DNA from: Alphaproteobacteria bacterium
GTDB taxonomy: Bacteria > Pseudomonadota > Alphaproteobacteria > UBA6615
DNA length: 44,523 nucleotides
Direction of reading: 5' to 3'
Assembly: GCA_009694135.1 (NCBI GenBank)
Contig: SHVS01000016.1
Span: forward strand, 1-44,523
The number at the start of each line of letters is the position of its first letter. The stretch's first letter is position 1. The notes under the pieces are model-generated. The model saw nothing but the letters and a program-made list of their open reading frames with translations, was not told the DNA's origin and ran no database searches. The position numbers were made by a program, and so were the translations under genes. Of this stretch, positions 8,814-17,296 are shown piece after piece.

Positions 8814-9076
8814 CTCAGACGGCCATCAATCTAGGCCTTTGCTCCATCGGGGGCGATGTCGTCTTCGGCGTATAACCGGCCGCACGCAAGCGAGCGAGCG
8901 GCGCCTCGGTAAAACCAATAAGATGGAGCCGACTTTATAGGGGAGGCCGCGGCGCGGCGGCAATGCCGTTGGACATGAGCGAGGGGCCAAATAGGCCGGC
9001 GGTCGGCTTGCGGCGCGGGGGGGCGGCCCCGTATCCTCGCTCGACTCGGACTAGTCCTTCAACAGGTGGGCGATCC

Positions 9077-9379
9077 TTGCAGAGCCAGAACCGCTTTCTC
9101 GATGATCTTGCCAAACTCCTCAATGGCGCGGCCGGCGTGGCCGCCTCGGTGCGCGACGAGGCCGGATCGCAGTTCAGGAGCAAACTCGAGCGCTGGTTTA
9201 CTGGGCTCGACTTCGTCCCGCGCGAGGAGTTCGAGGCGGTCAAGGAAATGGCCGCCAAGGCGCGCGCCGAGCAGCAGCGGCTTGGGGCGCGGCTGGCCCG
9301 TCTCGAGGCGAAATCAGGAAAACGTCCCGCCGCCGTGCGCAAAAGTCCGGCGCACAAGAAAAAGCCGAAGAAGCGCTAG
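9077..9379 (+). CDS. ubiK: Ubiquinone biosynthesis accessory factor UbiK (BMFP)
   Basis: 100 residues from a TTG at 9077, placed seven bases after a good Shine-Dalgarno (AGGTGG, 9064-9069). The frame stays open upstream but that part does not look like the family. The product has an N-terminal amphipathic segment (RFLDDLAKLLNGAAGV), a middle PREEFEAVKEM and a coiled coil, then a very basic tail (HKKKPKKR). UbiK helps the UbiJ/Ubi complex in ubiquinone synthesis. It was earlier DUF526/BMFP. It is divergent from lgt. Confidence 0.87.
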   Translation: MQSQNRFLDDLAKLLNGAAGVAASVRDEAGSQFRSKLERWFTGLDFVPREEFEAVKEMAAKARAEQQRLGARLARLEAKSGKRPAAVRKSPAHKKKPKKR

Positions 9380-9525
9380 CTTTCGTCCACAGCTTCCCGA
9401 AACTTAGGCATTGCGACCGAATTGGGGTTCTGCAAGTTTGCAGATGCCTAGTAGGGTCGCGTCGCGTCGCCCACCATCAGTAGATGGTGTGAGTGGCGGA
9501 GGTTGCGGGGAGATAGGGGGCGAGC

Positions 9526-10029
9526 ATGACAGCATTGGCCCTAAGCAGGGTTGAGCCGGTCGGCCATCCTCTCGACCTGGCCGAAGACGTCGTGGCGGGC
9601 CTGAGTGGCTCCTGCGACCGTACCGGCGAGGACGAGTTGGTGGTCGATCTCGGTGGGCGCTGGAGCAGCTATCAGCTGGTGCTGCATTGGTGTGCCGATA
9701 TCGGCTTTCTGTTCGCCACCAGCATGCTCGATTACAAAGTGCCGCGCGAGCGGCGCGGGGCATTTTACGAGCTGGTGGCGCTGGCGAACGAAAAGATGAG
9801 CGCCGGCCATTTCAACTTCACCACCACGGACGCGGTGCCGACATTTCGCCAGACGTTGCTGCTGCGCGGCGCCGGCGGCGCCACGGTCGAGCAGATCGAG
9901 GATTTGATCGATGTGGCGCTGCGCGAGCTCGACCGCTTCTACCCAGCTTTCCAGTATGTGCTGTGGGGAGGGCGCAATCCGGCCGATGCGATCGCCGCGG
10001 CGATGCTGGAGCCTGTTGGTGAGGCCTAG
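9526..10029 (+). CDS. YbjN domain-containing protein
   Basis: 167 residues. Seen: VVDLGGRWSSYQLVLHWCADIGFL and later an ELVALANEKMSAGHFNF helix, which fit the YbjN fold (type III secretion chaperone-like). The family is linked to motility and stress regulation in E. coli, but the biochemical role is unknown. A GGGGGCGAG lies just before the ATG. In Alphaproteobacteria this gene commonly sits between ubiK and proC, as here. The gap from ubiK is 146 bp. Confidence 0.85.
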   Translation: MTALALSRVEPVGHPLDLAEDVVAGLSGSCDRTGEDELVVDLGGRWSSYQLVLHWCADIGFLFATSMLDYKVPRERRGAFYELVALANEKMSAGHFNFTTTDAVPTFRQTLLLRGAGGATVEQIEDLIDVALRELDRFYPAFQYVLWGGRNPADAIAAAMLEPVGEA

Positions 10030-10062
10030 CAAGGCGAGGGCGAAACGTAGCAGAATGGGGGC

Positions 10063-10878
10063 ATGACCGCCCCAATTCTCATTGTCGGCTGCGGCAAGAT
10101 GGGCAGCGCGCTGGTCGCCGGCTGGCTTGCGCGTGGTATCGCGCCTACGCGCATTCACATCATCGAGCCGGCGCCGGGTCCGGCGCTCGCGGGTTTATCC
10201 TCCGCCGGCGTGCGCGGCGTCGCTCAGGTCGGGGAACTTCCGCCCGGCTTTGCCCCCGCGACCATTGTGCTCGCGATCAAGCCGCAGGCGATGGACGCCG
10301 GTTTGCCGCCACTGACACCCTTCATGCGCGGGGCGCCGCTGGTGCTGTCGATCGCCGCCGGGCGGCCGGTCGCATATCTTGAGGCGCGGCTGGGTACCCA
10401 GCCCGGCATCGTGCGCGCCATGCCGAACACGCCGGCCGCGATCGGTCGCGGAATCAGCGTGCTGTTCGCCGGCCGGAGGGCCAACGCCGCGCAGCGCGCC
10501 GAGGCCGAGGAGTTGATGCGCGCCGTCGGCGAAACAGCGTGGATCGAGGACGAAGTGCTCATGGACGCGGTTACGGCATTGTCCGGCAGCGGTCCGGCCT
10601 ATGTTTTTCTCCTGGTCGAGGCGATGACCGACGCCGGCATCGCCGCCGGGCTCGATCCGGCGCTGGCGCAGCGCCTGGCGCGCGCGACCGTCGCCGGTTC
10701 TGGGGCGATGCTCGATCGCCTGCCGCAAGACCCGGCGACTCTGCGCGCCGATGTCACCAGTCCGGGCGGCACGACGGCGGCTGCGCTGGCGGTGCTGATG
10801 GCCGCGGACGGACTCGGCGCCTTGCTGCGGCGCGCCGTGACGGCTGCGGCGCGGCGCGCGCGCGAACTCGCCAGCTAA
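10063..10878 (+). CDS. proC: Pyrroline-5-carboxylate reductase
   Basis: Last step of proline synthesis: NAD(P)H-dependent reduction of pyrroline-5-carboxylate. 271 residues. The Rossmann motif GCGKMGSALVAGW is at the N-terminus, VRAMPNTPAAIGRG is in the middle, and the ProC signature ALSGSGPAYVFLLVEAM, followed by DVTSPGGTTAAAL, closes the active site. It lies 33 bp after ybjN-like and 4 bp before the tetR-like gene. Confidence 0.97.
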   Translation: MTAPILIVGCGKMGSALVAGWLARGIAPTRIHIIEPAPGPALAGLSSAGVRGVAQVGELPPGFAPATIVLAIKPQAMDAGLPPLTPFMRGAPLVLSIAAGRPVAYLEARLGTQPGIVRAMPNTPAAIGRGISVLFAGRRANAAQRAEAEELMRAVGETAWIEDEVLMDAVTALSGSGPAYVFLLVEAMTDAGIAAGLDPALAQRLARATVAGSGAMLDRLPQDPATLRADVTSPGGTTAAALAVLMAADGLGALLRRAVTAAARRARELAS

Positions 10879-10882
10879 AACC

Positions 10883-11524
10883 GTGGCCGATAAACTCGAT
10901 CGCGTCATCGACGCGGCGCTCGGACTGGCCGCGGAAAAAGGCTGGCGCAGGCTTTCGCTGGCGGCGGTCGCACGCCGCGCCGGGTTGTCGCTTGCGGGTT
11001 TGTATGAATTGACGCCGAGCCGGGCGGCGATTCTGGCCGCCGCCATGGCGCGCGGCGATCGGGCGATGCTCGCCGCTGCGGGTGAACTCTCCGGCGACCC
11101 GGTGCGCGACCGACTGTTCGACCTCGTGATGCGGCGGCTCGACACGCTGTCGCCGTGGCGTGAATCGGTGGCGGCGATCTTGTCCGATCTCGGCCGCGAT
11201 CCGCAAGCCGCCCTGTGTGCCCTGCCGGGATTCGCGTGTTCGCTCGATTGGATGTTGCGCGTCGCTGGGGCCGAGGCGGCCGGGGTCGCCGGCATGGTTC
11301 GACGCCATGCGCTGGCGGTCGTTTACCTGCTGACGCTGCGGAGTTGGATTAACGACGACAGCGCGGATCAGGGGAAAACCTTGGCGACGCTCGATCGCAC
11401 GCTCAAACAGGCCGAATCGGTGCTGGCGCTCACCCCGGCGAAGGGCTGGGGCGAAGCGGTGACGGCCGAGGTGGCTCCGCCCCCGGCGTGCCAGGCGCGG
11501 CGAAGAAAATCATCCATCAAATGA
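10883..11524 (+). CDS. TetR-family transcriptional regulator
   Basis: 213 residues from GTG, 4 bp after proC. The N-terminus is a TetR-type DNA-binding domain: VIDAALGLAAEKGWRRLSL, then the helix-turn-helix around AVARRAGLSLAGLYELTPS. The C-terminal ligand part is helical and not informative. COQ9 proteins share this fold, and with ubiK two genes upstream a ubiquinone link is possible, but I do not see the COQ9 lipid-binding helix clearly. The tail ends in a basic stretch (CQARRRKSSIK). Confidence 0.8.
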   Translation: MADKLDRVIDAALGLAAEKGWRRLSLAAVARRAGLSLAGLYELTPSRAAILAAAMARGDRAMLAAAGELSGDPVRDRLFDLVMRRLDTLSPWRESVAAILSDLGRDPQAALCALPGFACSLDWMLRVAGAEAAGVAGMVRRHALAVVYLLTLRSWINDDSADQGKTLATLDRTLKQAESVLALTPAKGWGEAVTAEVAPPPACQARRRKSSIK

Positions 11525-11625
11525 AGACATGTATGTAGTAATTGTAGTGTGTTACTGCGTTATAATGATAATTTAGATGAATAAAGGCGCGACGCGGCAC
11601 GATGCCAATGGCGCGCGCCAACAAG
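11525..11625. other. AT-rich gap between convergent genes
   Basis: Convergent gap of about 100 bp. The first 65 bp are far more AT-rich than the genome (for example GTTATAATGATAATTTAGATG). I see no clear hairpin and no gene. A TATAAT at 11561-11566 has no good -35 partner. Confidence 0.4.
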
Positions 11626-12219
11626 TCACCGCCGTCGCGGCGGGACGCAATCGCTCAACGCGGAGTCGGATTTCCAGCTGGGCTCGACCGGCGCCGCGTC
11701 TTCTTTAGGCCAATACGGCGACGGTCCCATGAGCGACAGGCTCGGCAGATAGCGCGGGCAATTAGAAAAGATGGCGCGCGCCGTTACGCGCACAATCAAT
11801 TGCGCGCCTGGCGTGACTGCTAAAAGCGGATCGTCCTCACGGACGACGGCAGTGCCGTTCACACGCAACCGCTGCGGTTTGTCGTGTAGCGCGATGAACA
11901 GCAATCCGACCTCGGGGTTGAGCGCTAGATTGCCCAGGCTCTTGAACATGCCATTGCCGTCATAGTCTGGAAAGGCGAGCTCGGCAGGACCGGTTACACG
12001 CACGAAACCCGTTGGCCCGCGCTTGAATGAGCATTCAGGGTGGCCGTGTTCGTCGGCGGTGGCGAGGAAGAAATACACCGCGCTTGCGATGAAGGCGCGG
12101 TCAGTGTCGTTGAATGACGCGCGCAACGTTTTTTGCTCCAGCCGGTCGGCCAGCGCACGCGAGCCGAAGCGATCCTGCAACGTGCGGCTGCCGGCGTGGT
12201 ACAGGCGGCTCGCATTCAT
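11626..12219 (-). CDS. Pyridoxamine 5'-phosphate oxidase-like flavin-binding protein
   Basis: 197 residues of the split-barrel FMN-binding fold. Seen: AFIASAVYFFLATADEHGHPECSFKRG, the sheet that binds the flavin phosphate in this superfamily, and DGNGMFKSLGNLALNPEVGLLFI. It belongs to the general PNPOx-like group, not to PdxH itself. Substrate unknown. It starts 15 bp after the histidine kinase stop and so is probably in the same operon. Confidence 0.85.
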   Translation of the reverse strand: MNASRLYHAGSRTLQDRFGSRALADRLEQKTLRASFNDTDRAFIASAVYFFLATADEHGHPECSFKRGPTGFVRVTGPAELAFPDYDGNGMFKSLGNLALNPEVGLLFIALHDKPQRLRVNGTAVVREDDPLLAVTPGAQLIVRVTARAIFSNCPRYLPSLSLMGPSPYWPKEDAAPVEPSWKSDSALSDCVPPRRR

Positions 12220-12234
12220 CGGCAGGCGCTCGTG

Positions 12235-13536
12235 CTACAGCGGCAGGCGAACGCGCGCGCGCAACCCGCCGATGGGCGAGTCTTCGAGCGTCACGTCGCC
12301 CCCATGGCGGCGAATGACGTCGCGCGCGATGGTGAGCCCAAGGCCGGTGCCGCCGGTCGCCGAATTGCGCGCCTCATCCAAGCGGAAGAATGGGCGGAAC
12401 ACGTCCTCGCGCAGCTCGGGCGCGACGCCGGGACCATCGTCATCGACCGTGATCTCGAGCGATCCGGCGCGCACGCTGGCGCGCACCGCCACATGTTGGC
12501 CATAGCGCGCTGCGTTGGCGACCAAATTGGCCACACTGCGCCGAAACGCGTCTGGCCGCAGCGGCAGCTCGATGTCGTTCTCGACATGCAGGTCGATGGT
12601 GGTGCCGTTGCGGCGCGCGCCATGCACGACTTCTTGCAGCAGCGGCGTGACGGCGGTCGGGCGCGGCGCTTCGGTGCCTTCGCCGCGGGCGAAGGCCAGA
12701 TAGCCCTCGATCATCCGGTCCATCTCGTCGACGTCGGTCTTGAGGTCGGCGATCTCCGGACTGTCGCCCATCATCGCCAGCTGGAGCTTCATGCGCGTGA
12801 GTGGCGTGCGTAGATCATGGCTGACGCCGTTGAGCATCTGCGTTCGCTGGCTGATCTGGCGGCGGATGCGATCGCGCATTGACAGAAATGCTGCCGCGGC
12901 TTGGCGTACTTCGATCGCTCCGGCCACGCGGAAGTCCGTCACGTCGCGTCCCTTGCCGAATTCCTCGGCGGCTTCGGCCAGGTTGCGGATCGGTCGGATC
13001 TGGTTGCGCATGAACAGGATGGCGACCAACGCCAAGGCCGCGCCGGTGCCGACCATCCACATCACCAGGATCTGAACATTCGCGCTGTCGAGCCGTCGGC
13101 GGCTGAAGATGAAGCGGGTGACCTCGTCGCCGGTTTGCAGCTCGATGCTGACCTCCGGCTGATCGAGATCGATGGCGAAGGGCAGCCCGATCCGATTGGT
13201 GAGCGCCTTGGCGAGGATTTCCTCAAGCTTGCTTTCGGCGGTCGCGATCGATTCCGGCCTGATCTTTCCCGGATGGAATCCGACATCGAGCCCAAACCTC
13301 GCGCGCGCGAGCGTGATCGTGAACGCGTGTCCGGACGCCGACGGGTCATTGGCCAAAAGCTCCAGGACGGCGCCGATGTCGCCGACGATCCCTTCGCCCA
13401 AGCGGGTGGATATCGTCCGCCAATGACGGTCGTAGAAGGCGAAGGCGGAGACCGCTTGCAACAGGATCAGCGGGCCGACGATGATAATCAGCGAACGCCC
13501 CAGCAGGGACCGCGGCAGCAGTTGAGGAATCATCAT
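12235..13536 (-). CDS. EnvZ-type sensor histidine kinase
   Basis: 433 residues. Two membrane segments (about 14-35 and 155-176) frame a periplasmic sensor of about 120 residues. HAMP follows (to about 230), then the HisKA box with His240 in GVSHDLRTP, and the ATPase domain with N box (NLVANAARYG), G1 (DDDGPGVAPE) and G2 (GTGLGLTIARD). It lies 12 bp after the response regulator gene, so the two form a cognate pair. The gene order MarR-regulator-kinase resembles petP-petR plus kinase loci of Alphaproteobacteria. Confidence 0.94.
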   Translation of the reverse strand: MMIPQLLPRSLLGRSLIIIVGPLILLQAVSAFAFYDRHWRTISTRLGEGIVGDIGAVLELLANDPSASGHAFTITLARARFGLDVGFHPGKIRPESIATAESKLEEILAKALTNRIGLPFAIDLDQPEVSIELQTGDEVTRFIFSRRRLDSANVQILVMWMVGTGAALALVAILFMRNQIRPIRNLAEAAEEFGKGRDVTDFRVAGAIEVRQAAAAFLSMRDRIRRQISQRTQMLNGVSHDLRTPLTRMKLQLAMMGDSPEIADLKTDVDEMDRMIEGYLAFARGEGTEAPRPTAVTPLLQEVVHGARRNGTTIDLHVENDIELPLRPDAFRRSVANLVANAARYGQHVAVRASVRAGSLEITVDDDGPGVAPELREDVFRPFFRLDEARNSATGGTGLGLTIARDVIRRHGGDVTLEDSPIGGLRARVRLPL

Positions 13537-13548
13537 GCGCGGATCTTT

Positions 13549-14244
13549 CTAGTCGGGGCGGAGCGCATAACCTTGCCCGCGCACGGTCTGCAGGTAGCGC
13601 GGCAGGCGCGGGTCGGGCTCGATTTTACGCCGCAACCGCGCGATCTGTACATCGACACTGCGCAGGTTGCCGCCGGCGCCGGAGATTGCGGACAACTCCT
13701 CGCGGCTGACGGGTTCGCCGCCGCTCAGCGCGAGGCGCTGAAGCATCTTTGCCTCGGCCGTGGACAGGCGAAGCGGGTTCGACCCGCGCAGCAGGAGCGC
13801 ACGTTCGGCGTCGAAACGCACGTCGCCGAAGCGCAGAGGCTGTGACGGCGTGGGTTGCGGGCGGACACGGCGCAAGACCGAGCGGATGCGCGCGACCAAC
13901 TCGCGCGGCTCGAATGGCTTAGCGAGGTAATCGTCGGCGCCGCGCTCAAGCCCCTCGATGCGGTCTTCGGGATCGCCGCGCGCGGTCAGCAGCAGAATCG
14001 GCACCGCGCTTTCCGCGCGCAAGGATTGGGTCAGCTCCAAGCCTGATTCGCCCGGCAGCATGACGTCGAGCACGATCAGGTCGAAGGCGAAGCTGCGTAG
14101 CCTGGTGCGCGCTTCGTCGCTGCTGGCGGCGGTCGTCACTCGGAAACCCTGCGCCCCGAGGAAACGCGCCAACAAAGTGCACAGGCGCTTGTCGTCATCG
14201 ACCACCAGGACGTGCGGGGAAGCGGATGCGCCCGACCCGTCCAT
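13549..14244 (-). CDS. OmpR/PetR-type response regulator
   Basis: 231 residues from the ATG at 14244, which has a GAGGAA site before it and clears the marR stop by 10 bp. A start at 14307 would overlap marR and lacks the family N-terminus. The receiver domain has the acidic pocket VVDDD (14-18), phospho-acceptor Asp60 (VLDVMLPG) and Lys in AKPF. The C-terminal part is an OmpR winged helix (LSTAEAKML, then VDVQIARLRRKIE, VRGQGYAL). It closely resembles PetR, whose gene in Rhodobacter lies beside petP. Target genes are not visible. Confidence 0.92.
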   Translation of the reverse strand: MDGSGASASPHVLVVDDDKRLCTLLARFLGAQGFRVTTAASSDEARTRLRSFAFDLIVLDVMLPGESGLELTQSLRAESAVPILLLTARGDPEDRIEGLERGADDYLAKPFEPRELVARIRSVLRRVRPQPTPSQPLRFGDVRFDAERALLLRGSNPLRLSTAEAKMLQRLALSGGEPVSREELSAISGAGGNLRSVDVQIARLRRKIEPDPRLPRYLQTVRGQGYALRPD

Positions 14245-14254
14245 GCCAAGTTCC

Positions 14255-14761
14255 TCAGCGTGCCGCGGCCGCCGCGCGTTTCTGGGCGGCGAAGCGCGCG
14301 CGATCATCCTCGCCGATGATACCGAGCATCAGCCGGCGAAATCCGTCCATCGCGTCGGTCCCGGCCTCGGCAAAAGCGCGGCTCAAGCGGCGCATCTGCA
14401 TCGTCGATAACTCTTGCTCGAGCGCGCGACCGGCGTCAGTCAGATGCAGATGACGCCGACGGCGATCGGTCGCGCCGGGGCGCTGCTCGACCAGCCCCTT
14501 GCGCAATACCTGGGCGAGCACGCGCGACAGACTCTGCTTCGTGATGCGCAAGATGGCGAGCAACTCCGACACGGTGATGCCGGGATTGCGGCCGACGAAA
14601 TAGATTACGCGACGATGTGCGCGGCCGTAGCCATACTTGCCGAGCAATCTGTCAGAGTCGCCGGTGAAATCGCGATAGGCGAAGAACAGCAGCTCCATCG
14701 CCTCGCGCAACTCCGGCTCACGGAGGAAGCGGGCGACCGGGCCGGTTTTAAGGTCAGTCAT
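14255..14761 (-). CDS. MarR-family regulator, PetP-like
   Basis: 168 residues from ATG at 14761. The longer reading from 14797 would need a start upstream of the likely promoter. It has the winged helix-turn-helix of MarR: GYGRAHRRVIYFVGRNPGITVSELLAILRITKQSLSRVLAQ, then wing PGATDRRRRHLHLT. The pairing with a PetR-like regulator makes PetP the closest named match. The start codon sits seven bases after a good -10 box, so the mRNA may be leaderless. Confidence 0.9.
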   Translation of the reverse strand: MTDLKTGPVARFLREPELREAMELLFFAYRDFTGDSDRLLGKYGYGRAHRRVIYFVGRNPGITVSELLAILRITKQSLSRVLAQVLRKGLVEQRPGATDRRRRHLHLTDAGRALEQELSTMQMRRLSRAFAEAGTDAMDGFRRLMLGIIGEDDRARFAAQKRAAAAAR

Positions 14762-14768
14762 GTTGACA

Positions 14769-14797
14769 TAATTACGGAAGACTGTTACCCGTGGCAA
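14769..14797 (-). promoter_or_regulatory. Candidate sigma70-type promoter of the petP-like operon
   Basis: Minus strand: TTGCCA at 14797-14792, a 17-bp spacer, TAATTA at 14774-14769. The ATG (14761) follows after seven bases, which places the expected transcription start on or next to the start codon. A TTGACA for the opposite strand (14763-14768) overlaps the region but has only a weak -10. MarR proteins often repress their own divergent promoters, so control by the product is plausible. Confidence 0.45.
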
Positions 14798-14828
14798 GGG
14801 ACTTTGCGCAAGAAAACATCGCTATTTT

Positions 14829-14843
14829 GCCCCTTCGCGGGGC
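14829..14843 (+). other. Short hairpin in the ilvE leader
   Basis: GCCCC-TTCGC-GGGGC forms a perfect 5-bp GC stem 19 bp before the ilvE ATG and just ahead of the GGAGG. It could hold or expose the ribosome site. No attenuator peptide with Leu/Ile/Val codons is seen. Confidence 0.35.
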
Positions 14844-14862
14844 TATTGGAGGCCTGACCACC

Positions 14863-15756
14863 ATGGCGATCCAGCCGTTCGACGATCGCGACGGCGTCAT
14901 CTGGTACGATGGCCGTCTGCTGCCATGGCGCGACGCGCGGCTGCATGTTTTGAGCCATGCTCTGCACTATGCGAGTGCCGTGTTCGAAGGCGAGCGCGCC
15001 TATAACGGACATATTTTCAAGCTCAGCGACCACAGCCGCCGCTTGCACGACTCCGCCAAGGTGATGGGCTTCGCCATTCCCTACAGCGTGGAGCAGATCG
15101 ACGCCGCCAGCCGCCAAGTGCTCGCCGAAATGAAATTCAAGGACGCCTATCTGCGCCCGATCGCTTGGCGCGGGGCGGAGATGATGGGCGTCTCCGCGCA
15201 GTCGTCGAAAATCCATGTCGCCGTCGCCTGCTGGGAATGGCCGGCGTATTTTTCGCCTGAAGCGCGGCTCAAGGGCATCCGGCTCGATTGGGCGATGTAT
15301 CGGCGGCCCGATCCGGCGACCGCTCCGGCCAAGTCCAAGGCCGCCGGATTGTATATGATTTGCACCCTGTCCAAACACGCCGCCGAGAACAAAGGCTATA
15401 ATGACGCGCTCATGCTCGATTGGCGCGGCCGCATCGCCGAGACGACGGGCGCGAATGTGTTCCTGGTGCAGGACGGCAAGATCCACACTCCGGTGCCGGA
15501 TTGTTTCCTCGACGGGATCACGCGCCGCACGGTGATCGGTCTGGCAAAGGCACGCAAGCTCGAGGTGGTCGAGCGCCCGATCATGCCGGAAGAGCTGAAA
15601 AAGACGCAGGAAGTGTTCATCACCGGCACCGCGGCCGAAGTGACGCCGATTGCGGAAATCGGCGAGCACTCATTCACCCCGGGTGCGATCACGCGTTCGC
15701 TGATGGATGATTACGACCTGCTGGTGCGCACCGCGCCGTCAGCCGCCGCGGAATAG
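14863..15756 (+). CDS. ilvE: Branched-chain amino acid aminotransferase
   Basis: PLP fold-type IV enzyme that transfers the amino group between glutamate and Leu, Ile or Val. 297 residues from ATG 14863 (GGAGG about ten bases before); the frame stays open for 24 codons upstream but those do not match the family. Motifs: HALHYASAVFEGERAY, the PLP lysine in AKSKAAGLYM, then GYNDALMLDWRG and AETTGANVFLV, and GTAAEVTPI near the end. It is divergent from the petP-like gene and ends 9 bp from the convergent moaE. Confidence 0.95.
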   Translation: MAIQPFDDRDGVIWYDGRLLPWRDARLHVLSHALHYASAVFEGERAYNGHIFKLSDHSRRLHDSAKVMGFAIPYSVEQIDAASRQVLAEMKFKDAYLRPIAWRGAEMMGVSAQSSKIHVAVACWEWPAYFSPEARLKGIRLDWAMYRRPDPATAPAKSKAAGLYMICTLSKHAAENKGYNDALMLDWRGRIAETTGANVFLVQDGKIHTPVPDCFLDGITRRTVIGLAKARKLEVVERPIMPEELKKTQEVFITGTAAEVTPIAEIGEHSFTPGAITRSLMDDYDLLVRTAPSAAAE

Positions 15757-15765
15757 CGGAGGAGA

Positions 15766-16245
15766 CTACTCCGCGGCTTGGTCGCGCCGCCAGCGCGCGG
15801 CCGCTGCGTCGTCGGCTTCGCGCGCATCGACCCATTCGGCGCCGGTCGGCGTTTCTTCCAGCTTCCAGAATGGCGCCTTGGTCTTGAGCCAGTCGATCAA
15901 AAAGGCGCAGGCCTCCAGTGCCGCCTGTCGGTGTGGCGAAGCGCACACCACCAACACGATGCGATCGCCCGGATCGAGCCGTCCATAACGGTGAATGATC
16001 AGGCTCGCATCGAGTTTCCAGCGGCGATGGGCCTCGGCCTCGATGTCCGCGAGCTGTTTCTCCGTCATTCCCGGATAGTGCTCGAGCGTCATCGACCTAA
16101 CGGCCTGAGCGCCGGTCGACGGATCGCCAGCCAAGTCGCGCACTAGCCCGACGAAACTCGCTACACCGCCGATGCCGTGCCGGCCGCGTGTGAGAGCGTC
16201 GATCTCGCGCCCAAGGTCAAAATCTTCCCGCTGAACCTTGATCAT
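15766..16245 (-). CDS. moaE: Molybdopterin synthase catalytic subunit
   Basis: Inserts the dithiolene sulphurs into precursor Z, using the thiocarboxylated MoaD. 159 residues. Seen: GGVASFVGLVRD, LEHYPGMTEKQL, IIHRYGRLDPGD, the SPHR loop and the catalytic-lysine segment LKTKAPFWKLE. A short acidic/basic tail (ADDAAAARWRRDQ) is extra. It starts 6 bp after moaD. Confidence 0.96.
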   Translation of the reverse strand: MIKVQREDFDLGREIDALTRGRHGIGGVASFVGLVRDLAGDPSTGAQAVRSMTLEHYPGMTEKQLADIEAEAHRRWKLDASLIIHRYGRLDPGDRIVLVVCASPHRQAALEACAFLIDWLKTKAPFWKLEETPTGAEWVDAREADDAAAARWRRDQAAE

Positions 16246-16251
16246 CCGCGC

Positions 16252-16503
16252 TTATCCGCCGGTAACCGGTGGAAAAAAAGCAACTTCGTCGCCGGAGTTT
16301 ATCTTGTACGTGAACGGCACGTATTCCTGATTCACGGCGACGCGCACGGATTTCATCTCGGAGAAGGCACGCATATAGCCCGGCCCCAGCGTCTTGAGCC
16401 ATTCGACCAGTTCGACCACGGTCGCGACCGAAGCGGGCGGCGTCAGGTCTTCCTCGCCCTTGCCGGTTCGCTGCCTTAGCCAAGCAAAATACAGAAGTTT
16501 CAT
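16252..16503 (-). CDS. moaD: Molybdopterin synthase sulphur carrier subunit
   Basis: 83 residues of the ubiquitin-like fold from ATG 16503 (five codons could be added upstream). It begins MKLLYFAWLRQ and ends FFPPVTGG. The C-terminal Gly-Gly is the site of thiocarboxylation. Partner of the next gene, moaE. Confidence 0.94.
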   Translation of the reverse strand: MKLLYFAWLRQRTGKGEEDLTPPASVATVVELVEWLKTLGPGYMRAFSEMKSVRVAVNQEYVPFTYKINSGDEVAFFPPVTGG

Positions 16504-16518
16504 CGCGTCCGCCCTCAT

Positions 16519-16635
16519 TCATCGTTATTCTAGCAGATTGGGCGGGCCGGCGTCATTGGCCGAGTGCGTTTCTCTATGTATATAATATATATCAATATGA
16601 TAGATATTGACATTAACGCAAAAGCTTGACAACGA
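16519..16635. promoter_or_regulatory. AT-rich intergenic region with inverted repeat
   Basis: The gap between pgsA and moaD is AT-rich from about 16572 to 16620 and holds TATATAATATATA and the inverted repeat CAATAT-gatag-ATATTG (16593-16609). It looks like a regulatory region that would let moaDE be expressed apart from pgsA. A TTGTCA (16632-16627, minus) is a possible -35, but the -10 at the right distance is poor. Confidence 0.35.
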
Positions 16636-17247
16636 TCAGTGTGGGCGCACGACGCGCTCGACTTGACCCGGGCGACCCGTTCGGGGCGCGTCGCTAGCGT
16701 CGAAATGACGTTGTGCGGCGACCAAGTAATCACAGCCCGTCACAAGGGTCAGCGCGGCGGCAATCCACAGACAAAATTCGCCGATCATGGTCACGGGAAT
16801 GGCTTTCGGCCCGGAATCGCCGACGATCAGGAAGGCAATCGCGATCATTTGCAGCGCCGTCTTCCATTTCGCGAGCCGGCTTACCGGCAGCGGCACTTTG
16901 AGTTCGGCCAGGTGCTCGCGCAGTCCGGAAACCAATATTTCACGGCTTAGGATCACGATCGCCGGAATAAGGACAAAACCACCAATCGCGTCGCGTCCGG
17001 CAAGGATCAGCAGCACCGCGCCGACCAAAAGCTTGTCGGCGATCGGGTCGAGCACTCGCCCGAAGCGCGATTCGCTTGTCAGCATGCGCGCCAAATAGCC
17101 GTCGAGAATGTCGGTCAGGGCCGCCAGCGAGAACAGCGTGCAGGCGATCCAGCGCGAGGTCTCATCGAAGGCGTAGATCAAGACGATGATCGGCGGGATG
17201 AGCGCGATCCGACCGAGAGTCAGGAAATTAGGAATGTGATTGAACAT
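16636..17247 (-). CDS. pgsA: CDP-diacylglycerol-glycerol-3-phosphate phosphatidyltransferase
   Basis: Commits CDP-diacylglycerol to phosphatidylglycerol synthesis. 203 residues from ATG 17247 (MFNHIPNFLTLGR). The CDP-alcohol transferase motif D-x2-DG-x2-AR-x8-G-x3-D-x3-D is complete, from DILDGYLAR to DPIADK. Several membrane helices are present. The C-terminus has an extra basic tail (RTGRPGQVERVVRPH). It lies 49 bp after uvrC in an operon with folB and moaDE. Confidence 0.95.
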   Translation of the reverse strand: MFNHIPNFLTLGRIALIPPIIVLIYAFDETSRWIACTLFSLAALTDILDGYLARMLTSESRFGRVLDPIADKLLVGAVLLILAGRDAIGGFVLIPAIVILSREILVSGLREHLAELKVPLPVSRLAKWKTALQMIAIAFLIVGDSGPKAIPVTMIGEFCLWIAAALTLVTGCDYLVAAQRHFDASDAPRTGRPGQVERVVRPH

Positions 17248-17296
17248 GCATCGAATCCTGACCGCATTTGGTGCGCTGGTCAATTAGGCGCAAAAT

